Positions 32,946 through 41,501 of a DNA stretch of 64,000 bases are shown in pieces. The first letter of the stretch is position 1, and each line of letters begins with the position of its first letter. Under the pieces are notes generated by a model. The model was given only the letters and a program-made list of their open reading frames with translations, was not told where the DNA came from and ran no database searches. Both the position numbers and the translations under genes were made by a program. The DNA comes from Pseudoduganella aquatica (GTDB lineage: Bacteria > Pseudomonadota > Gammaproteobacteria > Burkholderiales > Burkholderiaceae_D), in the NCBI RefSeq assembly GCF_009857595.1, contig NZ_WWCU01000003.1:62001-126000 (forward strand). Reading direction: 5' to 3'.

Positions 32946-34196
32946 CTATTTTGGCGGGAGTTTCGACGGCAACGCCGCGAGGGAAGGGGCGCGCTCTTTC
33001 TGCAGGCGGGCGGCGACCTGTTCGGCCTTGGCGAAGGCGCGGATAAGATTGCCACCGGCCAACTTGGCGAGGTCGGCGTCCTTCCAGCCGCGCTGGATCA
33101 GTTCGGCGAACAGGGCCGGGTAGGTGGACACGTCCTGCAGGCCCTCGGTGGTGGCGCCGCCGTCGAAGTCGGCGGCCAGGCCCACATGGTCCACGCCGGC
33201 CACCTTGGCCACATGGTCGATATGGTCGGCCACCTGCTTCAGGGTGGCCTTGGGCGCGGCGCCGGCCTCCTTGATGTAGGCCGCCTCCACCACTTTATAG
33301 GCCGCGCTGCCGCGGTCCACGGTCTTGGTGCGGGCCGCCAGGCCGTCTTTCCAGCGCTTGTAGTCGTTGGAGACGAAGGCCGGCACGAAAGTCACCATCA
33401 CCACGCCGCCGTTGGCCGCCACGCGGGCCAGCACGTCGTCCGGCACGTTGCGCGGGTGGTCCACCAGGGCGCGGGCGCTGGAATGGGAGAAGATGACGGG
33501 CGCCTCGCTGGTGTCGATCGCCTGGCGCATCACGTCCGGGCTGGTGTGGCTCAGGTCCACCAGCATGCCCAGGCGGTTCATCTCGCGCACCACTTCCTTG
33601 CCGAACGCGGTGAGGCCGCCGTTGCGCGGCTGGTCCAGGGCGGCGTCGGCCCAGTCCAGGGTCACGTTGTGGGTCAGCGTCATGTAGCGGGCGCCCAGGT
33701 CGTAATAGGCGCGCAGCGCGCCCAGGCTGTTCTCCAGCACGTGGCCGCCCTCCATGCCGAGGAAGCTGGCCACCTTGCCGGCCTTGCGGGCCTTGGCGAT
33801 GTCGCTGCTGCGGGTGGCCAGCACCAGGCGCTCGGGGTAGCGCGCGATCATGCGCTTGGTCAGGTCGATCTGCTCCAGTTGGGTGCGCGCCCAGCCCTGC
33901 TTCAATTCGCCCGGCACGTAGACGCTCCAGAACTGCACCGCCACGCGGCCTTCCTTCAGGCGCGGCAAGTCGGTCTGCTGGACGTTGGGCTTGCGCAGGT
34001 CGTAGGCGTCCACGTCCATGGGGTGGGCCTCGTCCTCGCGTATGGTCCACGGCAAGTCATTATGGCCATCGACCAGCGGCACCTTGTCCAGCAGCGCCTT
34101 GGCGTGCTTGAGCGCCGCATCGGCCGGTACGGCTTCGGCGGCGTGGGCGGCGGCGGTGAATCCGAGGGCGAGCAGCAGGGCGCAAGCGTGACGCAT
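32946..34196 (-). CDS. Exported membrane-dipeptidase family (M19) peptidase
   Basis: A 416-residue zinc dipeptidase. Residues 1-19 are a signal peptide (MRHACALLLALGFTAAAHA) and place it in the periplasm. Metal-binding motifs are VDGHNDLPW near residue 44, the bridging glutamate in FLGMEGGHVLENS, GMLVDLSHTSPDVM and FSHSSARALVDHPRNVPDD, and a C-terminal GLAADFDGG. M19 enzymes hydrolyse dipeptides, including some D-amino-acid forms. The start at 34196 was chosen for the signal peptide. It ends 41 bases before the nasT start on the same strand but is not obviously linked to nitrate. Confidence 0.92.
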   Translation of the reverse strand: MRHACALLLALGFTAAAHAAEAVPADAALKHAKALLDKVPLVDGHNDLPWTIREDEAHPMDVDAYDLRKPNVQQTDLPRLKEGRVAVQFWSVYVPGELKQGWARTQLEQIDLTKRMIARYPERLVLATRSSDIAKARKAGKVASFLGMEGGHVLENSLGALRAYYDLGARYMTLTHNVTLDWADAALDQPRNGGLTAFGKEVVREMNRLGMLVDLSHTSPDVMRQAIDTSEAPVIFSHSSARALVDHPRNVPDDVLARVAANGGVVMVTFVPAFVSNDYKRWKDGLAARTKTVDRGSAAYKVVEAAYIKEAGAAPKATLKQVADHIDHVAKVAGVDHVGLAADFDGGATTEGLQDVSTYPALFAELIQRGWKDADLAKLAGGNLIRAFAKAEQVAARLQKERAPSLAALPSKLPPK

Positions 34197-34289
34197 AAGA
34201 TGGCTTTCATTGGATGGCAGGACAGCCATCTTAACCATTTTTTGGGCCAGCATCACCTGCGGCGGCATCCCCGGCCGAACCGGGACGGC

Positions 34290-35993
34290 TTAAAACTCGG
34301 CCCATTCCTCGCTCTTGGCGGGCGCGGCGGCCTTGGCCGGCGCCAGCTGTTTCAGCGGGGCTGGGCGCTGCGCCTGGCGTGCCCCGGCCTGGCCAGGCTG
34401 GCTTGCCGTCCAAACGGCCGATGCCGGCGCAGGGTCGCGCTCGCCCAGCCGGAACACGCTGACGGCGCCCGACAAGGTCATCGCCTGGTCCTGCATGGCG
34501 CTGGAGGCAGCGGCAGCCTGTTCCACCAGCGCCGCATTTTGCTGGGTCACCTGGTCCATCTGTGCAATGGCCTCGTTGACCTGTTCAATGCCGGTTCGCT
34601 GCTCCTCGCTGGCGGCCGCGATGTCGCTGATGATGCTGTTGACGCGCTGCACGCTTTGCACCACTTCCTCCATGGTGGCGCCGGCCCGGTCGACCAGCTT
34701 GCTGCCCTGGTCGACCTTGGCGACGGAGTCGTCAATCAGGGTCTTGATCTCTTTCGCGGCGCCGGCCGAACGCTGGGCCAGGTTGCGCACTTCGGTGGCG
34801 ACCACGGCAAAGCCGCGCCCCTGCTCGCCGGCGCGCGCCGCCTCGACGGCCGCGTTGAGCGCCAGGATATTGGTCTGGAAGGCGATCCCGTCGATGACAC
34901 CGATGATGTCGACAATCTTGCGCGCCGATTCGTTGATCGAGGCCATGGTGTCCACAACTTCCGCCACCATGGCGCCGCCGCGCACCGCCACGCTGGAGGC
35001 GGAATCCGCCAGGTCACGGGCTTCCCGCGCGCTATCGGCATTCTGCTTCACGGTCGAGGTCAGCTCCTCCATCGACGAGGCGGTTTCCTCCAGCGAACTG
35101 GCCTGCTGTTCCGTGCGCGAGGACAAGTCCATATTCCCGGCCGAGATTTCTGCCGATGCCGTCGCGATCGTGTCCGTGCCGTTGCGGACGTTTTGCACGA
35201 TGCCCACCAGCGCCGTGGTCATCTGGCTCAGGGCCAGCATCAGCGCGCCGGTTTCATCTTTGCTGCGGACGTCGATCTGGCCGCCCAGGTCGCCCTGCGC
35301 CACCCGCTGCGCCACCGCCACCGCCTGGTGCAGCGGGCGCGTGATATTCCTGGCCAGCAGCACAGCAAGCACTGCCGCCAGCAGCGCCGCCACCAGCCCG
35401 CCACCTATCATCACGATGTCGGTGCGCTGGCGCTGCTGCTCGGCGCTCTCGGAGCGATGTTTCAGCAGACCCTGCTCTTCCTGCTTGACCAGACGCAGCA
35501 CGGCGCGCATGCCGTCCATGCCGGCCTTGCCCCTGTTCGACTGCTCCAGCGCGGCAACCGCAGCCATGGCCTCGGGGGCGTCGCCAGCGCTGCGCCGTCG
35601 CGCAATGGCCGGGTCAATGGCGTCGGCCAGCCATTTCCGCTGCGCCTCCGCCAGATCCTTCAGGCGTTGCTGCTGGGCGGGGTTGTCCGCTGTCAGCTCG
35701 CGCAGCTTGTCCAGATGCAGGCTGAAGTCCTTCTTGCCCTCCTGGTAGGGCTCGAGCGAGGCGTCTTTGCCGGTCAGCGCATAGCCGCGCTGCCCGGTCT
35801 CGATATTGATCAGGCTTTCAAGCACGGCGGCTGCTTCGCCCAGCACTTCATAGGTGTGCACGTTCAGCTTGTTGGCGGCACTGAGCCGGCCAAAATTGTT
35901 CTCGGCCAGCGTCACCAGTCCAACCAGCAGGACAACGATGACACCAAATGCCAGGTACAGCCGCGCACCGATTTTTAAGTTGGAGAGTGTCAT
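34290..35993 (-). CDS. Methyl-accepting chemotaxis protein with CHASE3-like sensor
   Basis: A 567-residue transmembrane chemoreceptor. Transmembrane helix 1 is about 10-30; the periplasmic domain (about 32-190) has [20 protein letters not shown], typical of CHASE3. Transmembrane helix 2 is about 192-212, followed by HAMP ([20 protein letters not shown]) and the signalling helices with the tip around [20 protein letters not shown]. Methylation-type Glu/Gln pairs occur in [20 protein letters not shown]. The C-terminus EEWAEF resembles the pentapeptide that tethers CheR. The ligand is unknown. It lies 80 bases after the BLUF gene on the same strand, so possible co-expression with the light module deserves note. 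Confidence 0.93.
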   Translation of the reverse strand: MTLSNLKIGARLYLAFGVIVVLLVGLVTLAENNFGRLSAANKLNVHTYEVLGEAAAVLESLINIETGQRGYALTGKDASLEPYQEGKKDFSLHLDKLRELTADNPAQQQRLKDLAEAQRKWLADAIDPAIARRRSAGDAPEAMAAVAALEQSNRGKAGMDGMRAVLRLVKQEEQGLLKHRSESAEQQRQRTDIVMIGGGLVAALLAAVLAVLLARNITRPLHQAVAVAQRVAQGDLGGQIDVRSKDETGALMLALSQMTTALVGIVQNVRNGTDTIATASAEISAGNMDLSSRTEQQASSLEETASSMEELTSTVKQNADSAREARDLADSASSVAVRGGAMVAEVVDTMASINESARKIVDIIGVIDGIAFQTNILALNAAVEAARAGEQGRGFAVVATEVRNLAQRSAGAAKEIKTLIDDSVAKVDQGSKLVDRAGATMEEVVQSVQRVNSIISDIAAASEEQRTGIEQVNEAIAQMDQVTQQNAALVEQAAAASSAMQDQAMTLSGAVSVFRLGERDPAPASAVWTASQPGQAGARQAQRPAPLKQLAPAKAAAPAKSEEWAEF

Positions 35994-36073
35994 AGGTCTA
36001 TCTCGAATGTAGGCGTTGATAAAAACGCAGGCGCCGGACTTGCGACGCCGGTTGCCAGCTTTGCTGGCGGGAA

Positions 36074-36487
36074 TTAATCCTTGAAGATTCTCAGCAGCGT
36101 GACCGCCGGCGACGCCGCGCCGATCTTGCGGTCCGTTTTGGCCGCGTCTATCACTTCCACCAGCTGGTCGTATTTGTCCGCCTGGCGGTCGTCCAGGTTG
36201 GTCATGTTCATGCTCCAGCGCGTAAAGGTGCGGAACTTGGCCGGCTCGTTGTAGAGAATGCGGGAATGCTTGTGGCGCGGGTCCTTTTCAATCTTCCTGT
36301 AGAGCGCATTGAGCGTCTCCAGCGGCCCCTCCAGCACCTGCAGAAACCAGCCACCGTTGTAGAACAGGCTACCGGTCACGTCCATGGTTTGATTGTTTTC
36401 CTTGGCGGTTTTGAGGATCTCGAGCAAGGCCTCGCTCGACATTTTTCGCGTCGCCTGGCTGATGTAGACCAACTGATTGATGGACAT
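36074..36487 (-). CDS. BLUF-domain blue-light photoreceptor
   Basis: A 137-residue short BLUF protein that senses blue light with bound FAD. Numbered from the chosen start, the key residues fall exactly as in cyanobacterial PixD: Y8 (INQLVYIS), N32 ([10 protein letters not shown]), Q50 ([10 protein letters not shown]), W91 and M93 (RWSM). The remaining about 40 residues form the capping helices that usually contact a partner protein; there is no fused output domain. The start at 36487 ([10 protein letters not shown]) has AAAGGA upstream; a longer frame from 36529 lacks support. It lies 56 bases after the MerR/B12-domain gene on the same strand and is probably cotranscribed with it. Confidence 0.93.
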   Translation of the reverse strand: MSINQLVYISQATRKMSSEALLEILKTAKENNQTMDVTGSLFYNGGWFLQVLEGPLETLNALYRKIEKDPRHKHSRILYNEPAKFRTFTRWSMNMTNLDDRQADKYDQLVEVIDAAKTDRKIGAASPAVTLLRIFKD

Positions 36488-36543
36488 GTGTTTTCCTTTG
36501 ATGGTGATGCTTCGAAATTGGTATTCCAACCGCAGGCGCTTGC

Positions 36544-37470
36544 TTACACCGCGACCCGTGACAGCGCCACCTGATGTGCCAGTCGGTACTTGTGCAGGGT
36601 GGCGCCAAGTTGATCGAGCGTTGCCATTAGCTTGATGCCGCGCGGCGAACGGTCCAGCCCGGCCACACCGGCGCCGCCGACCCAGATCTCCACCGCTTGC
36701 GGCACAGCGGCGCGCAGCGATTTCAAATATGGCGGGATGCGTCGCCTCGGAAAGGCGGCGCTAAAGGAAAGGCAGACGATATCGGCCCGGTAGTCGCGTA
36801 TCGCATGCGGAATTTCTTCCAGCGGCGTCTGTGCGCCCAGCGAGATGCAGCAGGCCCCGTGCAGCGATGTCAGCGCCTCCGCCATGAGCAGGCCCATCGT
36901 ATGCAGTTCCCCGGATGGCGTGGTGACCAGGATGCGCGGCAGCCCATCGGGCTTGCTGACCGCCGATAACTCTTCCCGTAGCAGGTTCTGTATGACTTCC
37001 GTGTACACATGCTCATCGCGAATGCCGATCTCGCCGCGTTCCCAGGCCTGCCCCACTGCGACGTTCAGCGCGCACATCACTTCGAGCACGAATTTTTCCA
37101 GCCCGAGCAGACCGACTTCCTGCTTCAACCGTTGCGTCAAAGCGCTGCGGTCGCGGCAGCGCAGCAGGGCCATCAATTCCGCCATCACGCCTGTGTCCAC
37201 CTGGGCGGAAACCGGCGCTTCTTCGTGTGCGAGGAGCAGCGATTGCAGACCTTCTTCATCCAGCGGCACCACTTGGGAGGGACGCATGCCGCGGTCGATC
37301 AGACGCTTGATGAGCTTCAGACGCAGCACCTGGTGTTGGGCATAAGTCCGGTGGCTACTGGCGTCACGCTCGGGTACCGGAAAACCGTAGCGCTCCTCCC
37401 ATTTGCGCAGCACTTCCTTGGAGACGCCGGTCTCCAGTGAAATACTTGCAATTGTGAGCATATTTGCCAT
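36544..37470 (-). CDS. MerR-type regulator with CarH-like cobalamin-binding domain
   Basis: A 308-residue regulator. Residues 5-75 are a MerR winged helix (IASISLETGVSKEVLRKWEE, RLIDRGMRPSQV). About 95-170 form a helical bundle with the W-x9-EH signature of CarH photoreceptors: W143, E153, H154. The Rossmann-like B12 fold begins at 178 with the axial-ligand motif E188-L-H190-T-M-G193. CarH proteins bind adenosylcobalamin, repress DNA in the dark and release it in light. The residue after W143 is Glu, where Thermus CarH has a second histidine used after photolysis, so the photochemistry may differ. The next gene encodes a BLUF sensor. Confidence 0.88.
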   Translation of the reverse strand: MANMLTIASISLETGVSKEVLRKWEERYGFPVPERDASSHRTYAQHQVLRLKLIKRLIDRGMRPSQVVPLDEEGLQSLLLAHEEAPVSAQVDTGVMAELMALLRCRDRSALTQRLKQEVGLLGLEKFVLEVMCALNVAVGQAWERGEIGIRDEHVYTEVIQNLLREELSAVSKPDGLPRILVTTPSGELHTMGLLMAEALTSLHGACCISLGAQTPLEEIPHAIRDYRADIVCLSFSAAFPRRRIPPYLKSLRAAVPQAVEIWVGGAGVAGLDRSPRGIKLMATLDQLGATLHKYRLAHQVALSRVAV

Positions 37471-37492
37471 GAAAAACCATAAAATGTCGAAA

Positions 37493-37503
37493 TGTCCTAG
37501 ACA
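37493..37503. promoter_or_regulatory. Candidate dyad upstream of the MerR/B12 gene
   Basis: TGTC-CTA-GACA lies 23 bases upstream of the start codon, and a further ATGTC copy lies eight bases closer to the gene. It could be the regulator's own operator, but the arms are short and chance is possible. The rest of the 37471-37638 gap shows no other clear element. Confidence 0.25.
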
Positions 37504-37638
37504 AATTATCGTTTAACGATGGACTGAGCGCAACGGTTTATTACTGAATGGCCATTTAAAATTCCTATCGGCAATATAGTTGGCGGCTAATTAACCGGTG
37601 GCGCCGGCTGCCGCCATGCGGCCGCGCAAACTACACAG

Positions 37639-38511
37639 TCAGCGCTGCATGCCCCAGCGGCGGATGGTGAGGCGCTCCAGCGTGCGGAAGACCAGGCTGT
37701 CCACCAGCAGGCCGATCAGGATGACGGCAGCGAGGCCGGCGAACACTTTGTCGGTGTAGAGCTCGTTGCGGTTCTGGAAGATGTACCAGCCCAGCCCGCC
37801 CTTGCCGGACGAGACGCCGAAGACCAGCTCGGCTGCGATCAGCGTGCGCCAGGCGAAGGCCCAGCCTATCTTCAGGCCGGAGACGATGGCGGGCAACGCG
37901 GCCGGCACCAGGATCTGCACCACCAGCGGCAGCCCGCGCAGGCCGTAGTTGCGGCCCGCCATGCGCAGCGTTTCAGGCACGCCCTGGAAGCCGGCGTAGG
38001 CGCCCAGCGCCAGCGGCCATAGCACCGCGTGCACGATCACAAACAGCAGGCTGCCGTTGCCCAGGCCGAACCACAGCAAGGCGAGCGGCAGCAGCGCGAT
38101 GGCGGGCAAGGGATTGAACATGGCGACCAGCGCTTCCAGCAGGTCGCGGCCCAGGCGCGTGGTGACGGCCAGCGCCGTCAGCGCGAAGGCGGCGATCACG
38201 CCCAGCACATAGCCCTGCAGCAGCACCGCCAGCGAGATGCGCACGCGCTCCAGCAGTTCGCCGCTGGCGATGCCGTCCACGAAGGCGCGCGCGGTCTGCA
38301 GGAAGGTGGGCAGCAGCAGGTCATTGTTCTGCCAGCGCGCGATGATCTCCCAGCCGGCGGCCAGCGCCAGCAGTATCAGCCCTTTGCGCAGCCAGTCCTG
38401 CTGCCAGGCGCGCTGCGCAAGCGGCAGGGGGCGGGTGACGCTCGCGGGGGCGGCCGGCGCGGCGGCGTATTCGAATTCCTGCCGGATCGGCGGTTCAAGC
38501 AGCAGACTCAT
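37639..38511 (-). CDS. Sulfonate/taurine-type ABC transporter permease
   Basis: A 290-residue inner-membrane permease with about six transmembrane helices from about residue 42 on. SsuC/TauC features are WEIIARWQNNDLLLPTFLQT, FNPLPAIALLPLALLWFGLG, the ATPase-contact loop ETLRMAGRNYGLRGLPLVVQ and AFAWRTLIAAELVFGVSSG. The ATG overlaps the ATPase gene stop by four bases (ATGA). It is the last gene of a dioxygenase, binding protein, ATPase, permease set matching tauDABC content. Confidence 0.9.
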   Translation of the reverse strand: MSLLLEPPIRQEFEYAAAPAAPASVTRPLPLAQRAWQQDWLRKGLILLALAAGWEIIARWQNNDLLLPTFLQTARAFVDGIASGELLERVRISLAVLLQGYVLGVIAAFALTALAVTTRLGRDLLEALVAMFNPLPAIALLPLALLWFGLGNGSLLFVIVHAVLWPLALGAYAGFQGVPETLRMAGRNYGLRGLPLVVQILVPAALPAIVSGLKIGWAFAWRTLIAAELVFGVSSGKGGLGWYIFQNRNELYTDKVFAGLAAVILIGLLVDSLVFRTLERLTIRRWGMQR

Positions 38512-39383
38512 AACGCCAGCCTCCTGCCGACGGCGCTTTCCGGCGCAGCGGCGGTGTCCTCGTCGAACAGCAAGCGGTGGATGCGATTGGCGGCGGACTG
38601 GAATTCCGGGCTGCCGGTGCTGTGCAGTCCGAACTGGTGGCTGTTCAGTTCCGCGCGTACGCGGCCCGGGTGCGGCGACAGCAGCAAGATGCGGTTGCCC
38701 ACCACCAGCGCTTCCTCTATCGAGTGGGTGACGAAGAGCAGCGTAAAGCGCGCCTCCTCCCACAGGCGGCCCAGCTCCTCCTGCATCTTGCGGCGCGTGA
38801 GCGCATCCAGCGCGGCGAACGGTTCGTCCATCAGCAGCACCTCCGGCTGCATGGCGAGCGCGCGCGCAATGGCCACGCGCTGCTTCATGCCGCCGGACAG
38901 CGTGTGCGGATACGCGTCCGCAAACCCGGCCAGGCCGACTTTGCCTATCCAGTGCATGGCCCTTTCCTCGGCCTCGTTGCGCTTCAGCTTTTTGGAAGCC
39001 AGCAGCGGGAACATGACGTTCTGCTTCACGGTTTTCCAAGGCGGCAGCTGGTCGAATTCCTGGAACACGGCCACGCGGTCCGGTCCCGGCCCGTTCACCG
39101 CCTGCCCATTGATGCTGATGCGGCCCGCGCTGGGCGCAATGAATCCACCCGCCGCCTTCAGCAGCGAAGACTTGCCGCAGCCCGATGGCCCGAGCAGCAC
39201 GAAACGGTCGCCGCGATACACGTCGAAGCTCACGTCGTGCGTGGCGCGCACCGTATGCGCCCGGCTGCGGTATTCGAGGCTGATGCCTTCCGCGCGCAGC
39301 AGCGGCTGCACGGCCGGTCGCGGCGCGGCGATGGACTGGGTGTGCCACTTCGGCACGGCATGCAATTGCGGCTGCTGGCTCAT
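38508..39383 (-). CDS. Sulfonate/taurine-type ABC transporter ATP-binding protein
   Basis: A 291-residue ATPase with Walker A LLGPSGCGKSSLLKAAGGFI, Q-loop AVFQEFDQLPPWKT, signature LSGGMKQRVAIARALAMQP, Walker B VLLMDEPFAALDALTRR and switch histidine LFVTHSIEEAL. The DQLPPWKTVKQNV stretch is typical of the nitrate/sulfonate/taurine ATPase subfamily. The start at 39383 (MSQQPQLHAV) follows the binding-protein stop by seven bases; an ATG at 39422 would overlap it by 32. Confidence 0.9.
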   Translation of the reverse strand: MSQQPQLHAVPKWHTQSIAAPRPAVQPLLRAEGISLEYRSRAHTVRATHDVSFDVYRGDRFVLLGPSGCGKSSLLKAAGGFIAPSAGRISINGQAVNGPGPDRVAVFQEFDQLPPWKTVKQNVMFPLLASKKLKRNEAEERAMHWIGKVGLAGFADAYPHTLSGGMKQRVAIARALAMQPEVLLMDEPFAALDALTRRKMQEELGRLWEEARFTLLFVTHSIEEALVVGNRILLLSPHPGRVRAELNSHQFGLHSTGSPEFQSAANRIHRLLFDEDTAAAPESAVGRRLAL

Positions 39384-39390
39384 GGCTGTC

Positions 39391-40395
39391 CTATCCGCCC
39401 TGGCCGATGGCCGGGTCGTCAAAGAAGTAAACGCGCCAGCTCGCAGGCTGGTTCTTCAGCACGCCCACGCGGTGCAGGAACTGCGCCAGCCCGTAGGTGT
39501 TCTGCGGCGCCACCTTGAACTGCACCTGCGGGTTCTTGATAATCTTGAGCAGCAAAGCGCGATCCACTTTGCTCTTGCTCACGCGCAGATACGCGTCCGC
39601 CGCGCCCTCGGGATTGGCCGTTGCGAACTGCGCCGCCTCCGCCAGCGCGGCGGTGAAGGCGCGGTAGGTCTTGGGATTCTCGTTGCGGTACTTCTCGGTG
39701 GCGTACAGCACCGTCGACGAGCTTGGGCCGCCCAGCACATCATAGGAATTGAGCACGATGCGCGCGTTCGGATTTTGCGCCAGCTCCTGCTCCTGGTAAG
39801 GCGAATTGCCGAAGTGCGCGTTGATCTCCGTGCCGCCCGCGATCACCGCTGCGGCGGCGTCCGGATGCGGCAGCGTTTGCGTGAGCTTGTCCAGGCGGCT
39901 GAATTCCTTGTCGCCCCACTGCTTGGCCACCGCCATCTGCAGAATGCGCGACTGCACCGACACGCCCGCCGCCGGCAAGCCGATGCGGTCCTTCTCGGTG
40001 AAGTCGGCTATCGTCTTCACCTTGGGGTTGTTGCTGACCAGGTAGTAGGGGAAGTTGCCCAGCGAGGCCACGCCCTTCACGTTCTGCTTGCCGCTGGTGC
40101 GGTCCCATATCGTCAGCAGCGGGCCGACTCCCGCGCTGGCGATATCGATGTTCCCGGACAGCAGCGCGTCATTGATGGCGGGGCCGCCGGAGAGCTGGGT
40201 GCGCTCGACCACGATGTCGATGCCCTGCTGCTTGCCGTGTTTTTCGATCAGCTTCTGGTCCTGCGCAATGTTCAGCAGCAGATAGGTGACGCCGAACTGC
40301 TCGGCGATGCGGATGCGTCCTTCGGCCTGCGCCTGCGCGCTCAGGCCCAGCGTGGCGGCAGCAATGGCTGCGGCGATGAATTTCAGTTTGCTCAT
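39391..40395 (-). CDS. Sulfonate/taurine-type periplasmic substrate-binding protein
   Basis: A 334-residue binding protein with a signal peptide in residues 1-24 (KLKFIAAAIAAATLGLSAQA). It resembles the SsuA/TauA/NrtA group: VTYLLLNIAQDQKLIEKHG, GPAINDALLSGNIDIASAGV and KVKTIADFTEKDRIGLPAAG. The expected ligand is an organosulfonate because the next gene upstream is a TauD-type dioxygenase; aromatic or aliphatic substrates cannot be separated by sequence. It starts 18 bases after the dioxygenase stop. Confidence 0.88.
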   Translation of the reverse strand: MSKLKFIAAAIAAATLGLSAQAQAEGRIRIAEQFGVTYLLLNIAQDQKLIEKHGKQQGIDIVVERTQLSGGPAINDALLSGNIDIASAGVGPLLTIWDRTSGKQNVKGVASLGNFPYYLVSNNPKVKTIADFTEKDRIGLPAAGVSVQSRILQMAVAKQWGDKEFSRLDKLTQTLPHPDAAAAVIAGGTEINAHFGNSPYQEQELAQNPNARIVLNSYDVLGGPSSSTVLYATEKYRNENPKTYRAFTAALAEAAQFATANPEGAADAYLRVSKSKVDRALLLKIIKNPQVQFKVAPQNTYGLAQFLHRVGVLKNQPASWRVYFFDDPAIGQGG

Positions 40396-40413
40396 GCTTG
40401 CTCCGGAATGGGT

Positions 40414-41289
40414 TCAGAAAGGGACGTCGCCTTCGATGGTGGTGCGATAAAGCTTGCGGCGCATCTGCGGCGGACAGCCGGCCGCCAGGTGCATCAGCGA
40501 GCGGTTGTCCCAGAACACCATGTCGTGGGGGCGCCATTGGTGGCGGTAGATGTGTTCGGGCTTGACGCTGTGCGCAAAAAGTTCCGCCAGCAGCGCCTTG
40601 CTCTCGTCCTCCGGCAGGCCGGCGATGCGCGTGGTGAAATGCTCGCTGACGAAGAGCGCGCGGCGGCCGGTTTCCGGGTGCACGCGCACCACAGGCTGCA
40701 GCACCGGCTTCACTTCGTCGATTTGCGCCTGCGTCAGTGGCGGGCGGAAGGGATTGCGGCGGCGCAGCTCCTCGTACTGCGCCAAGTAGCTGTGCTCCGC
40801 GCGCAGCCCCTGCACCGCGCGGCGCAGCGCCACCGGCAGGGTTTCATAGGCCAGGTGCATATTGGCGAACAGCGTGTCGCCGCCCTCCTCCGGCAGCTCC
40901 TGCGCGTGCAGCATGGAGCCCAGGCTGGGCTTGTCCTTGTACGACAGGTCGGAATGCCAAAAATGGCCGGCGTCGCCCAGGCCGGTGGGCTGGCCGTTCT
41001 CGATGATGTTGGAGATGATCAGTACCTCGGGCGCCTCGGCCAGCTGGAAATTGCGCAGCACGTGGATTTGCAGGGGGCCGAAGCGGCGGCTGAACGCCAC
41101 CTGCTGCTGGGGCGTGATGCGCTGGTCGCGGAACACCAGCACGTGGTGGTCCAGGTGCGCGCGGTGCAGGCGCTGGAAATCGCGGTTGCTTAAGGGCTGG
41201 GACAGGTCGAAATCCGTCACCTCCGCGCCCAGCGGGGCGTCGAACACCTTGATATCGAAAGTCCGGGCGGGACTGAGAACGGCAGACAT
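40414..41289 (-). CDS. TauD/TfdA family 2-oxoglutarate dioxygenase
   Basis: A 291-residue non-haem iron dioxygenase. The iron triad is H112 and D114 (HFWHSDLSY) plus H267 (DNRSLMHLAAG), and a C-terminal arginine in RRKLYRTTIEGD would bind 2-oxoglutarate. TauD oxidises taurine to release sulfite; relatives open alkylsulfonates or chlorophenoxy acids. It is the first gene of a leftward four-gene unit with an ABC importer, so substrate uptake and sulfur release are probably coupled. Sulfur-starvation control is expected, but no CysB or Cbl site was identified. Confidence 0.9.
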   Translation of the reverse strand: MSAVLSPARTFDIKVFDAPLGAEVTDFDLSQPLSNRDFQRLHRAHLDHHVLVFRDQRITPQQQVAFSRRFGPLQIHVLRNFQLAEAPEVLIISNIIENGQPTGLGDAGHFWHSDLSYKDKPSLGSMLHAQELPEEGGDTLFANMHLAYETLPVALRRAVQGLRAEHSYLAQYEELRRRNPFRPPLTQAQIDEVKPVLQPVVRVHPETGRRALFVSEHFTTRIAGLPEDESKALLAELFAHSVKPEHIYRHQWRPHDMVFWDNRSLMHLAAGCPPQMRRKLYRTTIEGDVPF

Positions 41290-41393
41290 GGGGCTGGTCC
41301 TTGCATTGAATATGCGCCCAGTCTATGCCGCTCCCTTCATGAAGAAAACGAAGCTTATCGGCTATTCATATGCGGTTTTCGCGCGCCTGCGGT

Positions 41394-41501
41394 TGGCGGG
41401 TTACGCAGCTGCGCTGCTAACCCGCCCTACGGATGCAAAGAATACCGTCGATACCTCAGATACGCCGTAGGGCGGGTTAGCGCGGAGCGCGTAACCCGCC
41501 A
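41394..41501. repeat. Paired inverted GGCGGGTTA palindromic repeats, copy E
   Basis: Unit 1 is 41394-41431 and inverted unit 2 is 41466-41501 (CGTAGGGCGGGTTAGCGC to GCGTAACCCGCCA). The stop codon of the UdgX gene (41477-41479) lies inside unit 2, so the repeat encodes the last residues GLRAPR of that protein. Confidence 0.9.

Noticed and set aside
36001-36073. Terminator after the BLUF gene
   Set aside because: GC-rich partial inverted repeats near a T run exist on the minus strand, but the stem is interrupted and could not be paired convincingly.
38029-41193. A 1054-codon open frame antisense to the sulfonate transporter and TauD genes
   Set aside because: It spans four well-supported minus-strand genes and has no family similarity of its own.
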